From an uncultured Eubacterium sp. (GTDB taxonomy: Bacteria; Bacillota_A; Clostridia; Lachnospirales; Lachnospiraceae), in assembly GCA_947653505.1 (NCBI GenBank), contig CANTHI010000238.1, positions 1 to 6,099 on the forward strand: a DNA stretch of 6,099 nucleotides, in the 5' to 3' direction. Both the position numbers and the translations under genes were made by a program. Positions 5,638 through 6,099 of the stretch are shown here, in pieces. Position 1 is the stretch's first letter, and each line of letters opens with the position of its first letter. Under the pieces are notes generated by a model that made no database searches, was not told where the DNA came from, and worked only from the letters and a program-made list of their open reading frames with translations.

Positions 5638-6099
5638 CTACAGGTTCATGGAATTGTACAGCTCGTCCTTGTCATCCTGTGATATGGACAGATAACGTTT
5701 GGTGATTTCCAGACTGGAGTGGTTGTAAATGTTCATAATCAGTGCGCTGGGCGTTCCTTTCTTCCATGCGTGGTAGCCAAATGTCTTGCGCAGGGAATGG
5801 CAGCTGATATTTCCTTCAATATGGCTTTCCAGAGCGGCTTCCTTAATGATGTGGTAAGCACGGTTCCTGGAGATATGCACAAAGTGGTTATTTTTATGGC
5901 AGAATATATATTCGGCTTCACAGGTAAAGGGACAGTGCTGGCGCAGCAGCTTCATGGAACGGATGCAGCTGTCATTGAGCGCGATCTCTGCATGCTTATG
6001 TGTTTTCTGTTCATAGACTTCGATATGTCTGCGATAGACATTCTTTTCAGAATCGTAAATATCCATCCATCTTAACTGAAGCAGATCTCCGATCCGCAG
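5638..6099 (-). CDS. Tyrosine recombinase / site-specific integrase, catalytic part (5' end outside window)
   Basis: The frame is open to the right edge, so the N-terminus is missing; 153 residues are visible. They form a complete tyrosine-recombinase catalytic region. The first Arg is in the edge segment LRIGDLLQLRW, which lies upstream of the Met at 6064-6066. Numbered from that Met, the others are Lys21 in EQKTHKH, His90-x-x-Arg93 in CHSLRKTFGYH, His116 in NHSSLEIT and the nucleophile Tyr125 in KRYLSIS. All six catalytic positions are filled, so the enzyme looks active. It resembles the short (roughly 190-residue) integrases common in Clostridia genomes and mobile elements, so only a few dozen residues may be missing; this is inferred from memory of the family. 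It converges on kdgK with 194 bases between the two stops. Phage, ICE or plasmid origin, or a role as a DNA invertase, cannot be told apart from this fragment. No gene symbol is assigned. Confidence 0.9.
   Translation of the reverse strand: MRIGDLLQLRWMDIYDSEKNVYRRHIEVYEQKTHKHAEIALNDSCIRSMKLLRQHCPFTCEAEYIFCHKNNHFVHISRNRAYHIIKEAALESHIEGNISCHSLRKTFGYHAWKKGTPSALIMNIYNHSSLEITKRYLSISQDDKDELYNSMNL

Noticed and set aside
5719..6075. A 118-codon open frame on the + strand opposite the recombinase
   Set aside because: It is antisense to a frame with all tyrosine-recombinase motifs; it has no recognisable domain or ribosome binding site.

Overview
The window holds a compact five-gene hexuronate (D-glucuronate) catabolic cluster on the + strand. 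At the right edge it meets, in convergent orientation, the end of a tyrosine-recombinase gene on the - strand. The strong AGGAGG-type ribosome binding sites, the short-chain-dehydrogenase form of fructuronate reductase (the Bacillus/Clostridia type rather than the long E. coli enzyme) and a short Firmicutes-style integrase suggest a low-to-mid GC Firmicute. My best guess is a gut Lachnospiraceae-type anaerobe. That placement is an inference from protein style; no rRNA or other marker is present.

Layout. Bases 1-190 are an AT-rich, purine-rich array of about five degenerate tandem units. Each unit is centred on a short inverted repeat with the pattern ATTTC-N5/6-GAAAT, and the centres are 38-38.5 bp apart. 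The array runs directly into the ribosome binding site of uxuA. Then come uxuA (206-1282, mannonate dehydratase), uxaC (1284-2693, glucuronate isomerase), an SDR fructuronate reductase (2715-3557), eda (3583-4218, KDPG aldolase) and, after a 127-nt gap with a strong RNA hairpin, kdgK (4346-5443, KDG kinase). From 5444 to 5637 is a non-coding stretch dense in short, partly mutually exclusive inverted repeats. The recombinase gene (5638-6099, - strand) runs off the right edge.

How the genes work together. UxaC isomerises glucuronate to fructuronate, the SDR enzyme reduces it to mannonate, UxuA dehydrates this to 2-keto-3-deoxygluconate (KDG), KdgK phosphorylates it to KDPG, and Eda splits KDPG into pyruvate and glyceraldehyde-3-phosphate. 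All five steps of the Ashwell-type glucuronate route are therefore present in about 5.2 kb. No transporter, glucuronidase or transcriptional regulator lies in the window. They may lie upstream of base 1 or elsewhere.

The enzymes are conventional. The parts least explained by known families are the tandem hairpin/palindrome array upstream of uxuA, the structured eda-kdgK gap, and the inverted-repeat-rich junction between kdgK and the recombinase. That junction may mark the edge of a mobile or site-specifically recombining element.
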